A stretch of DNA of 64,000 bases from Sphaerotilus microaerophilus (GTDB lineage: Bacteria; Pseudomonadota; Gammaproteobacteria; Burkholderiales; Burkholderiaceae_C). The stretch covers positions 5,642,001 through 5,706,000 of the forward strand of contig NZ_AP025730.1 of the NCBI RefSeq assembly GCF_023734135.1, read 5' to 3'. Under the pieces are notes generated by a model that searched no databases, was not told where the DNA came from, and worked only from the letters and a program-made list of their open reading frames with translations. A program made the position numbers and the translations under genes. Below, one piece after another: positions 43,291-51,864 of the stretch; position 1 is the stretch's first letter, and every line of letters begins with the position of its first letter.

Positions 43291-44586
43291 TCAGCCCTTG
43301 CGGGCGGCGGTGGTGCCTGTGGTGGCGACCGGCTGGCCGGCCGCCAGATCAAAGCGGGCAAAGTCGTCCTGCGGCATGAAGCGCAGCACGCGCACGCCCA
43401 CCGCGGTGACGAGGAAGGCCAGCCCCAGCCCGCCCAGGCCCAGCAGCCACTCGGGCAGCCGGGGGGTGTAGGCGTCGACCTGGCCGTCCATGAACGTGCT
43501 GCTGGCCGTGTAGCCGGAGAAGATGTCCAGCGGCCAGGCCTGCCCGCCGACGATGAAGGCGTACAGGAAGGCGAACCCGCCCAGCACCACCAGCGCCGCG
43601 GCCAGCACCGTGCCCCGCACGCCCAGCGGCGACGGCGCCAGCAGCAGCGTCAGCGGCCAGAGGGTGCCCAGGCCGACATAGCCAACCCAGAACAGCAGCG
43701 GGTAGACGCCGCCGTCGAGCAGCAGGAAGCGCTCGAAGCCGTGCAGCTTCGTCGCGTACAGCTGGGTGCCGTGGTAGACCAGCACCATGTAGGCCGCCGC
43801 GGCAACGAAGATGCCCAGCAGCCGCGTCATGCGCCGCTGGATCGCCACCGGCAGCGCCAGGCCGTTCCAGGCGTACATGGCGGACTGCACGATCAGGAAC
43901 ACCGCCAGCCCCCAGGCGAAGGACAGCACGATGAACATCGGCGCCAGCAGCGCCGAGGCATAGGCCTGGCGCGCGACCAGGAAGGCGAAGATGGAGCCGG
44001 TGCCGGTGGTCAGCACAAAACGCCAGATGAAGGCCGCCAGACCGGCTGCGGGGGCGTAGCGGTTCATGCGCCGCTCCATCAGCGTCCACAGGTAGACCGC
44101 CACGATGGCGAACAGCCCGGAGTAGAGGAACACGTTCCAGGCGAACACCGACTTGAAGTTGTAGTGCGTGGCCGCCACCACGATGCGGTCCGGCCGGCCC
44201 AGGTCCAGCATCAGCACAAACAGCCCGCCGCCCAGCAGCGCCAGCGACAGCAGCCCGGACAGCGGCGCGCGCGCCTTGTAGACCGTCTGGCCGAACACCG
44301 ACCCGACCGAGGCCACATTCAGCACACCCGAAGCGGCCACGATCATGAAGATGGCAAACACATGCGGCAGGCCCCAGACGATCTGGTTGCTCATGCCGGT
44401 GACCGCGTGGCCGTGCGTCTCCATGAAGTGCGCCGCGCCCAGCCCGATGGCCACCAGCAGCGCGCCGAAGGCCGCCACGGCCCAGAATCGGCGCACCTCG
44501 TCGGCGGGAGAAGGCAACGTGGGCGGGGCCGCCGGAGGGGCAGCACCAACCTCGCTCGGTGCGGCAGCGGTGAATGAGGCGCTCAT
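43291..44586 (-). CDS. dsrP: DsrP, NrfD-like membrane subunit of DsrMKJOP
   Basis: 431 aa with about ten transmembrane helices and an Ala/Pro-rich cytoplasmic N-terminus; AAGGAG precedes the ATG. NrfD/PsrC-type helices include NQIVWGLPHVFAIFMIVAASGVLNVASV, GRPDRIVVAATHYNFKSVFAWNVFLYSG and MFIVLSFAWGLAVFLI. It exchanges electrons between quinone and the periplasmic DsrJO. It lies 30 bp after dsrO. Confidence 0.93.
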   Translation of the reverse strand: MSASFTAAAPSEVGAAPPAAPPTLPSPADEVRRFWAVAAFGALLVAIGLGAAHFMETHGHAVTGMSNQIVWGLPHVFAIFMIVAASGVLNVASVGSVFGQTVYKARAPLSGLLSLALLGGGLFVLMLDLGRPDRIVVAATHYNFKSVFAWNVFLYSGLFAIVAVYLWTLMERRMNRYAPAAGLAAFIWRFVLTTGTGSIFAFLVARQAYASALLAPMFIVLSFAWGLAVFLIVQSAMYAWNGLALPVAIQRRMTRLLGIFVAAAAYMVLVYHGTQLYATKLHGFERFLLLDGGVYPLLFWVGYVGLGTLWPLTLLLAPSPLGVRGTVLAAALVVLGGFAFLYAFIVGGQAWPLDIFSGYTASSTFMDGQVDAYTPRLPEWLLGLGGLGLAFLVTAVGVRVLRFMPQDDFARFDLAAGQPVATTGTTAARKG

Positions 44587-44616
44587 GCCCGGCTCCTTGG
44601 GTTCACAGGCCCGGGC

Positions 44617-45345
44617 TCAGAGGCCCTGGTAGCGCACGCCGGGGTCCAGCCCCAGGTCGGCGCGCAACGGCTGGGTGGCGAGCGCGCGCACGCGTCGGGC
44701 GATCTCGCTGTTCGCATCGTTGAGGTCGCCGAACAGGATCGCGCCGCGCCCGGCCGCGGCGCAGGCCTCGACGCAGGCCGGCTGCTCGCCCCGGTCGACC
44801 CGGTGCACGCACAGCGTGCAGCTCTCCACGCAGCCCTGGCCACGCGGCACCTGCGCACGCTGGTTCGCGAGCGGCTCGTGCACGAACGAGCGCGCCTTGT
44901 AGGGGCAGGCCATCATGCAGTAGCGGCAGCCGATGCAGGCGTGGCGGTCGACCAGCACGATGCCGTCGGCGCGCTTGAACGAGGCGCCGGTGGGGCACAC
45001 GTCCACACAGGGCGGCTCGGCGCAGTGCTGGCACATCATCGGCGCGCTGGCCTGGCGGCCGGTCTTCACCTCGGTCAACATGACCTTGCGGATCCACTGC
45101 GGGCGCTGGCGGTCCTCGATGGCGGACTGCAGACCGTTCTCGTCGCTGCAGGCCTTGACACAGGCGTCGCAGCCGCTGTCGCACTTCGAGGTGTCGATCA
45201 GCAGGCCCCAGCGGACCTTGGCGCTGGCCGCCTCACCGCTGGTGCGGGCCTGCGCCACCTCGATCAGGCGGATGCCGGGCGCGATCGCCACGCCCAGCGC
45301 GGCGGCGGCACTGCCGGTGATCCAGGCGCGGCGGTGGCTGGTCAT
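44617..45345 (-). CDS. dsrO: DsrO, periplasmic iron-sulfur subunit of DsrMKJOP
   Basis: 242 aa from the ATG at 45345 overlapping the TGA of dsrJ (ATGA). A Tat-like signal (HRRAWITGSAAAALGVAIAPG) exports the folded protein. Ferredoxin clusters: CDSGCDACVKACSDENG, CQHCAEPPCVDVCPTG, CIGCRYCMMACPYK and CTLCVHRVDRGEQPACVEAC. It links the haems of DsrJ to DsrP. Confidence 0.93.
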   Translation of the reverse strand: MTSHRRAWITGSAAAALGVAIAPGIRLIEVAQARTSGEAASAKVRWGLLIDTSKCDSGCDACVKACSDENGLQSAIEDRQRPQWIRKVMLTEVKTGRQASAPMMCQHCAEPPCVDVCPTGASFKRADGIVLVDRHACIGCRYCMMACPYKARSFVHEPLANQRAQVPRGQGCVESCTLCVHRVDRGEQPACVEACAAAGRGAILFGDLNDANSEIARRVRALATQPLRADLGLDPGVRYQGL

Positions 45346-45824
45346 GGCGCCCCCTCCGATCGGATCGTCGCGCGACGCGACAGAGCGGCCGTCACCGAAC
45401 CGCTGGCACCGTGGCCCGGCCCCTGCGGCACGGTGGCGTGGCACTCGAAGCAATCGAGCTTCACCGCCGCCACCGTGTGGCAGCCCTGGCAGAACTGCTG
45501 CGGCCCGCCCAGCACCGAACGCACTGGTGTGGCGCCCCCGGCCACCGGCGTGGCATGGCAGTTCACGCAGGCGGCCAGGCTGGCCCGGGCGCCGCGCACG
45601 CCCTCGCGCACCGTGACGTCGCGCTGGTGGCGCAGCAGGTCGGGGTGGCTGCGGCGGATTTCGTCGGGCGGCGCCACGCAGGGCCCCTGGGCCTTCGCCG
45701 CGGCCACGTCCAGCGGCCCGGCCGCGGGCATGGCCGGGCGCAGCAGCCAGAACAGCGCCAGCAGCACCAGCACCGCCAGCGCGGCGGCGCCCAAGCCAGT
45801 GGATCGCGCGGTCGACGTGCTCAC
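45342..45824 (-). CDS. dsrJ: DsrJ, triheme cytochrome c of DsrMKJOP
   Basis: 160 aa from a GTG 16 nt after the dsrL stop. One N-terminal membrane anchor (AAALAVLVLLALFWLL) precedes three haem-binding motifs, CVNCH, CQGCH and CFECH. A separate Cys in GPCVAPPDEIRRSHPDLLRHQRD matches the Cys that ligates one haem in Allochromatium DsrJ, giving the rare His/Cys ligation. The periplasmic domain is thought to take part in sulfur-substrate redox chemistry or electron exchange with DsrO. Confidence 0.92.
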   Translation of the reverse strand: MSTSTARSTGLGAAALAVLVLLALFWLLRPAMPAAGPLDVAAAKAQGPCVAPPDEIRRSHPDLLRHQRDVTVREGVRGARASLAACVNCHATPVAGGATPVRSVLGGPQQFCQGCHTVAAVKLDCFECHATVPQGPGHGASGSVTAALSRRATIRSEGAP

Positions 45825-45840
45825 GGCATCACACCCGCTG

Positions 45841-47802
45841 TCACTCGCCCAGACCCATCTGGATGTAGCCGGTGGGGCAGACATCGCGGCAGATGTGGCA
45901 GCCGATGCACTTGTTGTAGTCGGTGGCCACGTAGCGACCCAGCGTGGCCTCCTTCTTCGGCACGCGGAACACCGCAGTCTGCGGGCAGTAGACGACGCAG
46001 TTGTCGCACTCGAAGCACATGCCGCAGCTCATGCAGCGCTTGGCCTCGGCCACCGCCTGCTGCTCGTTCAGGGCATCCAGCCGCTCCTCGAAATTGCCCA
46101 GCGCACTTTGCCGGTCCAGCGTGGTGACGTGGCGCTGCAGCCGCGGCGTGTAGCTGAAGTGGCCGAGGAAGAGCTCGTCGTGCGGGATGACGTAGCGATC
46201 CGAGCGGTTCTCGAAGTTGTGGATCGCGACGTTGGTGCGGTCTGTGCCACGCATCGGCTCGGCCGCTTCCGAGAACGCCAGACCCTTCTCGACCATCTTG
46301 CGCTTCAGGTCGAAGGCGTGCACGTCGATCTTGGGTCGCTTCTCCGGGTCCTCGCCGGCCAGGAAGCGGTCGATGCCATCGGCGGCGATGGCGCCGTGGC
46401 CGATCGCGGTGGTCAGCAGGTGCGGACGCAGCACATCACCGCCGGCGTACACGCCCGGCTGGCCCTTGACCTGGTAGTTGCGGTCGGCATCCACCGCACC
46501 GCGACCGGCGTTGAAGACCTCCAGCCCGGTGAAGTCCACCGCCTGGCCGATCGCGGAGACGATCAGGTCGGCCTCGATGTCTTCCTCGCTGCCTTCGATC
46601 AGCTTGATCTCCAGCTTCGGGCCGACCATCTTCGCCTCGCAACGCGCCACGCGCAGCGCGGTGGCACGCCCGTCGGCCCCGCGCAGCAGCGCCACCGGCA
46701 CCAGCCCGCCGCGGATGGCGATGCCCTCGGCATGCGCCTGCTCGATCTCGTGGCGGTTGGCCTGCATCTTGTCGACGCCGAACACCGAGGTGAGCGTCAC
46801 GTCGCAGCCCTGCTTGGCCGACACCTCGGCCACGTCATGGGCAACGCGCCCGCCGAACACATCGTCGAAGTCGGTCGGGTTGCTGCGCTCGATGTGGCCC
46901 AGCCGGCGTGCCACCGTGGCCACGTCGATCGAGGTGTCGCCGCCGCCCACCACCACCACCCGCTTGCCCACATGCTGCAGGCGGCCGTCGTTGAAGGCCT
47001 TCAGGAAGGCAGTGGCCGTCACCACGTTGGGCGCATCGCCGCCACCCGCGCTGTCGGGAATCGGCAACACCCGCCCGGCCTGGGCACCCAGGCCGAGGAA
47101 GACGGCGTCGAACTCGGCGCGGATCTGCTCCAGCGTCACGTCGCTGCCCACCCGCACGCCCAGGCGGGTCGCCACGCCCAGGTCGAGGATGCGCTGGATC
47201 TCGGCGTCGAGCACCTGGCGCGGCGTGCGGAAGCCCGGGATGCCGTAGCGCATCATGCCGCCAAGCTGGGTGTGCTCGTCGAAGATGGTGACGCTGTGGC
47301 CCTTGAGCGCCAGCTGGTAGGCACAGGACAGCCCGGCCGGCCCGCCGCCGATCACCGCCACCGTCTTGCCGCTGCGTTCGGCCGGTGCCGCGAAGCCCAG
47401 TCCGTTGGCGATGGCGTACTCACCCAGGAAGTGCTCCACCGCGTTGATGCCGACGTGGTCCTCCACCTCGTTGCGGTTGCAGCCCTTCTCGCAGGGCGCC
47501 GGGCAGACCCGGCCCATCACCGACGGGAAGGGGTTGGCCTGCGTCAGCCGGCGCCAGGCGTACTCGGGCCAGGGCACGCCGGCGGGCGGCTTCTCGGTGC
47601 CGCGGGTGACGGCCAGCCAGCCGCGGATGTCCTCGCCCGACGGGCAGCTGCCCTGGCAGGGTGGCGTGGACTGGATGTAGGTCGGGCACTTGTGCGTGTG
47701 GCTGGCCTGGAAGATCTTCTCCCGCCAGGAGTGGGGCTGGCTGTCGCCGTCCTTGTAGCGGCGGAAGTTCAGCGCCGTGCCTTGAGTGGGTGTATCGGAC
47801 AT
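45841..47802 (-). CDS. dsrL: DsrL, NAD(P)H:acceptor flavoprotein partner of DsrAB
   Basis: 653 aa from the ATG of MSDTPTQGTALNF with GGAGAC upstream. Domains: an N-terminal Fe-S region (CPTYIQSTPPCQGSCPSGEDIRG), an FAD-binding domain (VIGGGPAGLSCAYQLALKG), an NAD(P)H-binding domain (VVVGGGDTSIDVATVARR) and a C-terminal two-cluster ferredoxin (CMSCGMCFECDNCVVYCPQ and CIGCHICRDVCPTG). It is related to the small subunit of glutamate synthase. DsrL takes electrons from DsrAB and reduces NAD+. Its presence indicates the oxidative direction of Dsr. It lies 53 bp after dsrK. Confidence 0.95.
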   Translation of the reverse strand: MSDTPTQGTALNFRRYKDGDSQPHSWREKIFQASHTHKCPTYIQSTPPCQGSCPSGEDIRGWLAVTRGTEKPPAGVPWPEYAWRRLTQANPFPSVMGRVCPAPCEKGCNRNEVEDHVGINAVEHFLGEYAIANGLGFAAPAERSGKTVAVIGGGPAGLSCAYQLALKGHSVTIFDEHTQLGGMMRYGIPGFRTPRQVLDAEIQRILDLGVATRLGVRVGSDVTLEQIRAEFDAVFLGLGAQAGRVLPIPDSAGGGDAPNVVTATAFLKAFNDGRLQHVGKRVVVVGGGDTSIDVATVARRLGHIERSNPTDFDDVFGGRVAHDVAEVSAKQGCDVTLTSVFGVDKMQANRHEIEQAHAEGIAIRGGLVPVALLRGADGRATALRVARCEAKMVGPKLEIKLIEGSEEDIEADLIVSAIGQAVDFTGLEVFNAGRGAVDADRNYQVKGQPGVYAGGDVLRPHLLTTAIGHGAIAADGIDRFLAGEDPEKRPKIDVHAFDLKRKMVEKGLAFSEAAEPMRGTDRTNVAIHNFENRSDRYVIPHDELFLGHFSYTPRLQRHVTTLDRQSALGNFEERLDALNEQQAVAEAKRCMSCGMCFECDNCVVYCPQTAVFRVPKKEATLGRYVATDYNKCIGCHICRDVCPTGYIQMGLGE

Positions 47803-47855
47803 CGCATGTCTCCGGCGTAGCTCTTGTCTCTGACGGGTCTCTGGCGGGTATCTGG

Positions 47856-49427
47856 TCAGTCGAGGCGGATGGCTGTGCTCACCAGCTGATGCACCCCGCC
47901 GACCAGCTGCATCTTGTGGCCGTAGTACGGCAGCACCTTGCTGAACTGCGCCTTGCAGATCGCGCAGATCGTGGCCATGAAGTTCACGCCCTGCTGGTCG
48001 ACGACCTGGCGCAGCGCCTCCATGCGAGGCAGCGCGCCCTTGATGCGCAGGTCCATCAACTCGTCGGTCAGCAGGCCGCCACCGCCGCCACAGCAGAAGG
48101 TCTTCTCGTGCGTGGTGCCCGGCGCCATCTCCACGTAGTGATTGGCCACCGCGCGGATGATGGCGCGCGGGATCTCGAACTGGCCGCCCGGCGCGTCGCC
48201 CATGCGCGAGGCACGCGCGACGTTGCAGGAATCGTGGAAAGTGATGATGCGGTGGTCGTTCTTCTCTTTGTCGAACTTCAACCGGCCTTGCTGGATCAGG
48301 TCCCAGGTCAGCTCGCAGATGTGCATCGGCTGCTTGTAGCGGGGGTCCAGCTGGCGCTGCAGTTCGATGGCGAAGGGGTCCTTGCCGCCCGCGCCGATGC
48401 CCACCAGCGTGTTCCAGAAGCTGTAGGCCACCCGCCAGGCATGGCCGCACTCGCCCACCACGATGCGCTTGACGCCCAGCTCCAGCGCCGCCTCGCGGAT
48501 GCGCAGCGCGATCTTGCGCAGCTGCTCGTAGTTGCCGATGAACATGCCGAAGTTGCCGGCCTCGCTGGCCTTGGACGACAGCGTCCAGCTGATGCCCGCG
48601 GCGTGGAAGACCTTGCCGTAGCCGATCAGGCTCTCGACGTGCGGCTCGGCGAAGAAGTCCGCACTCGGCGTGACCAACAGCACCTCGGCGCCCTGCACGT
48701 CCAGCGGGTACTTCACGTCCGCGCCGGTGTCTTCCTTGACATCCTCTTCCAGGCCCAGCAGGGTGTCCTCCAGCGCCGGGCCGGGCAGGCCGAGGTTGTT
48801 GCCGATGCGATGCACCTTGCCGATGATCTCGTTGCCGTACTTCTGGCCGTAGCCGATCGAGTCGAGGATCTCGCGCCCCGCCATCGTGATCTCGGCGGTG
48901 TCGATGCCGTAGGGGCAGAACACGCTGCAGCGCCGGCACTCGGAGCACTGGTGGTAGTAGTTGAACCAGTCGTCGAGCAGCTCGCGCGTCAGGTCCTGCG
49001 CGCCCACCAGTTTCGGGAACAGCTTGCCGGCCAGCGTGAAGTGGCGGCGGTAGACGCTGCGCATCAGCTCCTGGCGCGCCACCGGCATGTTCTTGGGGTC
49101 ACCGCTGCCCAGGAAGTAGTGGCACTTGTCGGTGCAGGCGCCGCAGTGCACGCAGGCGTCCATGAACACCTGCAGCGAGCGGTACTTGCCCAGCAGCTCG
49201 CCCATCTTGCCGATGGCGCGGTCGTGCCAGTCCTCCACCAGCGCGCCGGGGAAGCCGATCGCCTCCTGGATCTTCTCGTTGGCCACATAGGGCTTCGAGC
49301 CGGCCATCGACCCGGGCTGCAACGCCGGGATCTCGCCGAACTCGCGCAGCGCCGGGGCCACCGGCTTGGCTGCAGCGGGCTTGGGAGCCGGCGCTGGGGG
49401 GGTGGGGACAGCGGTTGGGTCGGCCAT
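47856..49427 (-). CDS. dsrK: DsrK, HdrD-like catalytic subunit of DsrMKJOP
   Basis: 523 aa with an Ala/Pro-rich N-terminus. Two [4Fe-4S] motifs are DACVHCGACTDKCHYF and CSECRRCSVFCPYG. The CCG-type domains include VVGECGHAWR, TFHDSCNVARASR and TFCCGGGGGLL, which in heterodisulfide reductases hold the noncubane cluster, ending ATICAICKAQF. DsrK is on the cytoplasmic face and interacts with DsrC, oxidising its thiols or reducing its trisulfide. It begins 6 bp after dsrM. Confidence 0.95.
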   Translation of the reverse strand: MADPTAVPTPPAPAPKPAAAKPVAPALREFGEIPALQPGSMAGSKPYVANEKIQEAIGFPGALVEDWHDRAIGKMGELLGKYRSLQVFMDACVHCGACTDKCHYFLGSGDPKNMPVARQELMRSVYRRHFTLAGKLFPKLVGAQDLTRELLDDWFNYYHQCSECRRCSVFCPYGIDTAEITMAGREILDSIGYGQKYGNEIIGKVHRIGNNLGLPGPALEDTLLGLEEDVKEDTGADVKYPLDVQGAEVLLVTPSADFFAEPHVESLIGYGKVFHAAGISWTLSSKASEAGNFGMFIGNYEQLRKIALRIREAALELGVKRIVVGECGHAWRVAYSFWNTLVGIGAGGKDPFAIELQRQLDPRYKQPMHICELTWDLIQQGRLKFDKEKNDHRIITFHDSCNVARASRMGDAPGGQFEIPRAIIRAVANHYVEMAPGTTHEKTFCCGGGGGLLTDELMDLRIKGALPRMEALRQVVDQQGVNFMATICAICKAQFSKVLPYYGHKMQLVGGVHQLVSTAIRLD

Positions 49428-49433
49428 CGCGCA

Positions 49434-50162
49434 TCAGCCCTTGGTCACGTCCAGGCGAGCCGCCCACGCGGCCTGGTGGCGCCGCTCGCGCGGGTCATCG
49501 GGCTGGTTGCGGGTGGGCGAGAAGAACAACCCCGGCGCGTGCATCAGCTTGCTGAACGGGAAGATCAGCATCAGCGCCGCCACCAGCGACAGGTGCACGA
49601 CCAGCGGGCCATCGGCCGGCAATGGCAGCACCTGGAAGTGCATCAGCCCGATGAAGAAGCGCTTGACCGCCAGCACGTCGGTGTGGAACACGAACTTCAT
49701 CGCCAGGCCGGACGCGGCGATCAGCAGCAGCAGCGCCAGCATCAGGTGGTCCGACGGCGTGGAGATGTAGCGGATGCGCTGCACCGCCCAGCGGCGCAGC
49801 CACAGCCCCGCCAGGCCGGCGACCATCAGCAGCCCGCCCAGGATGCCCAGCGGCTGCATCCAGGCCACCAGGCCCCACACCGGATCGGTGAAGTAGCGCA
49901 GGTGGCGCAGGCCCACCAGGGCCAGCCCGACGTGGAAGATCCAGCCGCAGGCCCAGAGCCAGAGATTGGCGCGGAACAGGCTTTCGAAGAACACCAGCTC
50001 GCGCGCCAGCCGCAGCGCCACGCCGCCGGAGGTGGTGGGAGCCGGCGTGGTGGGGATCTTCAGCGGCGCAGGCACCTGCCCCCAGCGCCACAGGCGCGCC
50101 GCCACCCCCGCCACCAGCACGATGGCGGCGAAATAGAACAGGGTGGCGAATGCGTAGTTCAC
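49434..50162 (-). CDS. dsrM: DsrM, membrane cytochrome b subunit of DsrMKJOP
   Basis: 242 aa from a GTG (VNYAFATLFYF); an ATG at 50225 in frame would add 21 residues unlike the family. Five or six transmembrane helices resemble NarI-type cytochrome b, with candidate haem His residues in WIFHVGLALVGLRHLRY, VFHTDVLAVKRFFIGLMHF and VVHLSLVAALMLIFPFSKLMHAPG. It passes electrons between quinone and DsrK. There is a gap of about 190 bp after dsrC. Confidence 0.88.
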   Translation of the reverse strand: MNYAFATLFYFAAIVLVAGVAARLWRWGQVPAPLKIPTTPAPTTSGGVALRLARELVFFESLFRANLWLWACGWIFHVGLALVGLRHLRYFTDPVWGLVAWMQPLGILGGLLMVAGLAGLWLRRWAVQRIRYISTPSDHLMLALLLLIAASGLAMKFVFHTDVLAVKRFFIGLMHFQVLPLPADGPLVVHLSLVAALMLIFPFSKLMHAPGLFFSPTRNQPDDPRERRHQAAWAARLDVTKG

Positions 50163-50354
50163 GGGGACAGGAGGGATAAGGAAACCTGAGGAACCAGAGA
50201 AACCGGGGACCGGGAAACCAAGCACTCGGCACCGGCAGCCATGCCGGCGACGCAGCCATGCAGCGGCACCACCCTGGCTGCATGCAGCCGGATCGGACAG
50301 GGTGCCGGTGACTCAGGAAGGCAGCACCCCCACGGGGGCTGCCGGCGGCTCAGC

Positions 50355-50690
50355 TCAGACGCAGCCGGTCGGCTTGGGCAGGCCGGCGATCTTGCAGGCC
50401 TGCTTGGCCGGGCCGTAGGGGAACAGCTCGTACAGGTACTGGCTGTTGCCCTTCTCCGGGCCGAGCTGCTTGCCGATGGCCTTGGTGAGCACGCGCACCG
50501 CCGGGGCGATCTGGTACTCGTCGTAGTAGCCACGCAGGAAGTTCACCACCTCCCAGTGGTTGTCGGTCATCTGGATGTTCTCGGTGCCGGCGATGTAGTT
50601 GCCGACGTCGGCATTCCAGTCGGCGAGGTTGACGAGGTAGCCCTCCTCGTCGGTTTCGTAGCTCTTGCCGTTGACTTCGATGGTGCTCAC
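50355..50690 (-). CDS. dsrC: DsrC, sulfur-carrier substrate of DsrAB and DsrMK
   Basis: 111 aa from a GTG with AGGAGA 6 nt upstream (VSTIEVNGKSYETDEEG). The C-terminal arm ACKIAGLPKPTGCV has both redox cysteines, Cys99 and Cys110, spaced as in canonical DsrC, so the protein can form the intramolecular disulfide or trisulfide. It receives sulfur from DsrEFH and delivers it to DsrAB. Contrast the cysteine-less paralogue at 57993. Confidence 0.96.
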   Translation of the reverse strand: MSTIEVNGKSYETDEEGYLVNLADWNADVGNYIAGTENIQMTDNHWEVVNFLRGYYDEYQIAPAVRVLTKAIGKQLGPEKGNSQYLYELFPYGPAKQACKIAGLPKPTGCV

Positions 50691-50777
50691 AGGCTTCTCC
50701 TGAGGGGAAAGGTAGGCGCCGGCCATCGGCGCATCAGAGTCGGTCGTTCTTGTGGTCTTGTCGATCGAGGCCCGTGT

Positions 50778-51089
50778 TCAGAGCCAGGACTGGTTGTTGG
50801 GGTGCGCGGCCACCAGGTCGACGAAGCCGCCGTAGTCCACGGTGTGCACGCCGTCGAGCACCCGGTCGGCCACGCCGCGGGCCTCCAGGTCGGGCATCAG
50901 CGCGTAGACCTTGCAGCGCGCCATCGCATCGGCGATCTTCGCTGCGGCGGCGTTGCCCCGGGTGACGGCGTAGACGGCGTCCTCGATCAGCAGCAACGCG
51001 TCCCCGGCGCCGCCGTCGGCGCACATCAGACGCAGGCAGCTGTCCAGCGTGTTGCGCTCCAGCGGGGACTTGTTGACGATGTTCAGCAT
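50778..51089 (-). CDS. dsrH: DsrH, subunit of the DsrEFH sulfurtransferase
   Basis: 103 aa, AAGGGAAA upstream. A TusB-like small alpha/beta protein: MLNIVNKSPLERNTLDSCLRLMCADGGAGDALLLIEDAVYAV to VDYGGFVDLVAAHPNNQSWL. The conserved Cys of TusB/DsrH type is in LRLMCADG or SCLR. With DsrE and DsrF it forms the hexamer that passes sulfane sulfur to DsrC. Confidence 0.93.
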   Translation of the reverse strand: MLNIVNKSPLERNTLDSCLRLMCADGGAGDALLLIEDAVYAVTRGNAAAAKIADAMARCKVYALMPDLEARGVADRVLDGVHTVDYGGFVDLVAAHPNNQSWL

Positions 51090-51107
51090 GGCGTTTCCCT
51101 TCGAGGC

Positions 51108-51464
51108 TCAGAAGCTCAGCACCACGTCCTGCTCGCGCATCAGCGCGGCCATCTCCGCGGCGGGCAGCACCGTCACGTCGACCAGCAGGTCGTCCTCGGT
51201 CAGCCCACGTGCCTGCATCGACTCGCGCTCCACGTAGAGCTTCTCGATGTCGTAGCCGTCCAGTGCCCGGTAGGTGGGCGAGAAGTTCTTGGTCTCGATG
51301 CCCTTGGTCAGCTGCTGCTTCTTGAGCTGGTAGACGCCGTCATCGACGAAGGCCAGCGACACGTCCTGGTCGAAGGCCGCGGTGATCAGCACCACTTCCA
51401 GCGACTCCAGCGCGTACACCGTGCCGTGAGGGGCCTTGCGGTTGACGAACATGAACTTTTTCAT
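51108..51464 (-). CDS. dsrF: DsrF, subunit of the DsrEFH sulfurtransferase
   Basis: 118 aa from the ATG of MKKFMFVNRKAPHG with GGGAG upstream. It is TusC-like, with FVNRKAPHGTVYALESLEVVLITAAFDQDVSLAFVDDGVYQL and a C-terminal LMREQDVVLSF. It has no cysteine in the DsrE position, as expected of DsrF. It stabilises the DsrEFH complex. It lies 16 bp after dsrE. Confidence 0.93.
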   Translation of the reverse strand: MKKFMFVNRKAPHGTVYALESLEVVLITAAFDQDVSLAFVDDGVYQLKKQQLTKGIETKNFSPTYRALDGYDIEKLYVERESMQARGLTEDDLLVDVTVLPAAEMAALMREQDVVLSF

Positions 51465-51480
51465 CGCTGCTCCCACCGAC

Positions 51481-51840
51481 TCAGTCGCCGAACGTGACCA
51501 CGCGGTCGGCCTGGATGCCGACCTCGACCAGCTGCCCGAGCCCGGAGATCCGGAAGCCCGGCGCCAGGTTCTCGTCCTTGATGCCGCGGCGCAACGCCGC
51601 GGCCACGCAGACCACCAAGTCCACGCCGTGCTGCTCGGCCAGCCGGCTCCAGCGCTGGACGATGTTGCGGTCGTCCTGCGGCGGCTCGGTCAGGCGGGTC
51701 GAGTTGTTCACCCCGTCGTGATAGAAGAACACACGCTGGACGGTATGGCCCCGGGCGATGGCGGCAGCGCAGAACTGGTAGGCGCTGTCGCTGGCCTGGT
51801 GCTGGTAGGGGCCTTCGTTGACGAGGATGCCGAACTTCAT
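51481..51840 (-). CDS. dsrE: DsrE, catalytic subunit of the DsrEFH sulfurtransferase
   Basis: 119 aa. The TusD-like sequence begins MKFGILVNEGPYQHQASDSAYQFCAAAIARGH and carries the persulfide Cys in DLVVCVAAALRRG, matching Cys78 of Allochromatium DsrE. Its presence with DsrF and DsrH distinguishes sulfur oxidisers from sulfate reducers. It lies 24 bp after dsrB. Confidence 0.95.
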   Translation of the reverse strand: MKFGILVNEGPYQHQASDSAYQFCAAAIARGHTVQRVFFYHDGVNNSTRLTEPPQDDRNIVQRWSRLAEQHGVDLVVCVAAALRRGIKDENLAPGFRISGLGQLVEVGIQADRVVTFGD

Positions 51841-51864
51841 CGTGATGTCCCGGTGGGGCTGGCC

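Noticed and set aside
44803..47820. About 1005-codon open frame antisense to dsrO, dsrJ and dsrL
   Set aside because: It spans three well-supported dsr genes on the opposite strand, with composition typical of an antisense shadow in high-GC DNA.
45841..48948. A single 1035-codon frame joining dsrL with upstream sequence
   Set aside because: The part upstream of 47802 overlaps dsrK in another frame and has no DsrL similarity; the ATG with GGAGAC at 47802 gives the family length.
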